Below, piece after piece: positions 42,364-43,134 of a stretch of 43,134 nt of DNA (position 1 is its first letter; the number at the start of each line of letters is the position of its first letter). Source of the stretch: Pisciglobus halotolerans (GTDB lineage: Bacteria; Bacillota; Bacilli; Lactobacillales; Carnobacteriaceae). The notes beneath the pieces were generated by a model that was not told the origin of the DNA, ran no database searches, and saw only the letters and a list, made by a program, of their open reading frames with translations. Both the position numbers and the translations under genes were made by a program. Location of the stretch: the NCBI RefSeq assembly GCF_900113675.1, contig NZ_FOQE01000003.1, positions 1 to 43,134 on the forward strand. Direction: 5' to 3'.

Positions 42364-42412
42364 AAAGTCCCTTACTTGAACGAGACAGATACATTCAAGT
42401 AGGGGATTTTTT
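42364..42412 (+). terminator. Terminator after the DUF3284 gene
   Basis: AGTCCCtTACTTGAA pairs with TTCAAGTAgGGGAtT, then T6. Confidence 0.85.
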
Positions 42413-42442
42413 GTGGACTGATTCTAAAGAATATTTTTTTTA

Positions 42443-42470
42443 TTGTATTTATCAACATTTCGATTATAAT
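42443..42470 (+). promoter_or_regulatory. Predicted promoter of the XRE-cupin regulator
   Basis: -35 TTGTAT (42443-42448), 16-nt spacer, -10 TATAAT (42465-42470). Confidence 0.5.
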
Positions 42471-42565
42471 AAAAGAGGTCTTACTAAACAAAAAGATTAG
42501 TAGTAGAAAACATTTGTGCTTGGAAGTTCACTTAAGGTAAACTAAAAAGAAAAAGGATGGAAATC

Positions 42566-43108
42566 ATGGAGATCGGAAATCGGATCAAAAATTTGCGTAT
42601 CCAAAAGAATTTAACTCAAGAGGAATTGGCAGAACGGACTGATTTGAGCAAAGGCTATATTTCTCAAGTAGAGCGTGATTTGAGTATGCCTTCAATGGAA
42701 GTTTTTTTTGATATGCTGGAAGTTTTAGGATGTACGCCTAAGGATTTCTTTGATGAAAGTCAAAAAGAACAGCGTGTAGTGTATACAAAAGAAGATCGCA
42801 CGTTTTTTGAAGAAATAGACAAACAATACGTGCTGGAATGGTTAGTGCCGGAATCTAATGAAAATGAGATGGAACCTATTTTGCTCAGATTGCAGAAAAA
42901 TGGTTCGTTTAAAGAATTTGGTCCCTCTCTAGCCGAAACATTTGCATTTGTACAAAAAGGTGCGGTATGTATAGAGATAGGAATGAAGCGTTACTATGCT
43001 AAAGAAGGCGAAGCGATTTATTATCATGCTTCGGATCCTCATCAAATCTTCAATGATGCCAAAGGGGAGACTGAGCTACTGATGGTGGTAACTGATTCCT
43101 ATTTATAA
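42566..43108 (+). CDS. XRE-family regulator with C-terminal cupin domain
   Basis: 180-aa regulator. The N-terminal helix-turn-helix is GNRIKNLRIQKNLTQEELAE followed by TDLSKGYISQVERDLSMPSM (residues ~3-45). The cupin domain covers about residues 105-178 (LAETFAFVQKGAVCIEIG, YHASDPHQIFNDA). Proteins of this type regulate polyamine genes (PuuR-like), and in many cocci this gene heads potABCD; a potABCD operon just beyond the window is therefore expected, but it is not seen. The start at 42566 (MEIGNRIKNL) is preferred over ATG 42557, since AAAGGATGG sits at proper distance only for the former. Confidence 0.9.
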   Translation: MEIGNRIKNLRIQKNLTQEELAERTDLSKGYISQVERDLSMPSMEVFFDMLEVLGCTPKDFFDESQKEQRVVYTKEDRTFFEEIDKQYVLEWLVPESNENEMEPILLRLQKNGSFKEFGPSLAETFAFVQKGAVCIEIGMKRYYAKEGEAIYYHASDPHQIFNDAKGETELLMVVTDSYL

Positions 43109-43134
43109 GGGCTAGGAAACTAGGCGAGTAACGA

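Overview
The window looks like chromosomal DNA of a low-GC Gram-positive coccus of the Lactobacillales, most probably an Enterococcus. I cannot name the species from sequence alone. The reasons are A/T-rich codon use, strong AAGGAGG-type ribosome binding sites, many stem-loop/T-tract terminators, CcpA-type cre sites before beta-glucoside genes, and Enterococcus-like versions of UvrC, Pta, MurB, TsaE and KtrAB. There is no rRNA, tRNA, CRISPR array or prophage.

Layout. 1-5.3 kb: a D-2-hydroxyacid dehydrogenase with an odd 5' end, an MgtC-family membrane protein, an amino-acid ABC receptor plus permease without an ATPase, and BrnQ. 5.6-9.4 kb: nucleoside deoxyribosyltransferase, a secreted coiled-coil/3D-domain wall protein, and UvrC. 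9.5-14.6 kb: mostly minus-strand small genes (a frameshifted DUF554 membrane protein, an IscA-like protein, a LURP-one-like protein, a 54-residue YvrJ-type peptide, a Cof-type phosphatase) plus a GNAT and a VOC protein. 14.7-18.7 kb: housekeeping genes ung, pta, an NAD(P)-binding protein, tsaE and a GNAT. 18.7-20.4 kb: a repeat island carrying a TnpB-only IS605-type element. 20.5-23.8 kb: a GlnQ/GlnHP-type amino-acid importer and a DnaQ-like exonuclease. 24-34.2 kb: a beta-glucoside region with two GH1 6-phospho-beta-glucosidases, a PTS EIIC and a GntR/UTRA regulator, interrupted by a minus-strand Ca2+/Mn2+-type P-ATPase behind a yybP-ykoY riboswitch. 34.3-43.1 kb: exonuclease III, an oxidoreductase, the KtrB/KtrA potassium system, MurB, a second PTS EIIC followed by three small genes, and an XRE-cupin regulator.

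How the genes fit together. The two GH1 enzymes, two EIIC permeases, the GntR regulator and cre-like sites at 23896, 29075, 31675 and 39781 suggest uptake and hydrolysis of phosphorylated beta-glucosides under CcpA control; EIIA and EIIB must come from elsewhere. The P-ATPase leader reads as a metal-ON transcriptional switch.

The most unusual signal is a dispersed T-poor repeat that begins right after the stop codons of three unrelated plus-strand genes (GNAT at 18718, GH1 at 30588, GntR at 34208). In each gene the last 40-60 codons change abruptly from T-ending to almost entirely C-ending pyrimidine codons, although the protein remains normal. The same intergenic regions hold a 52-bp tandem array of hairpin units (31220-31540) and long palindromes. 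A separate 177-nt highly structured element lies at 39351-39527. I know no established explanation for the codon-shift/repeat association.
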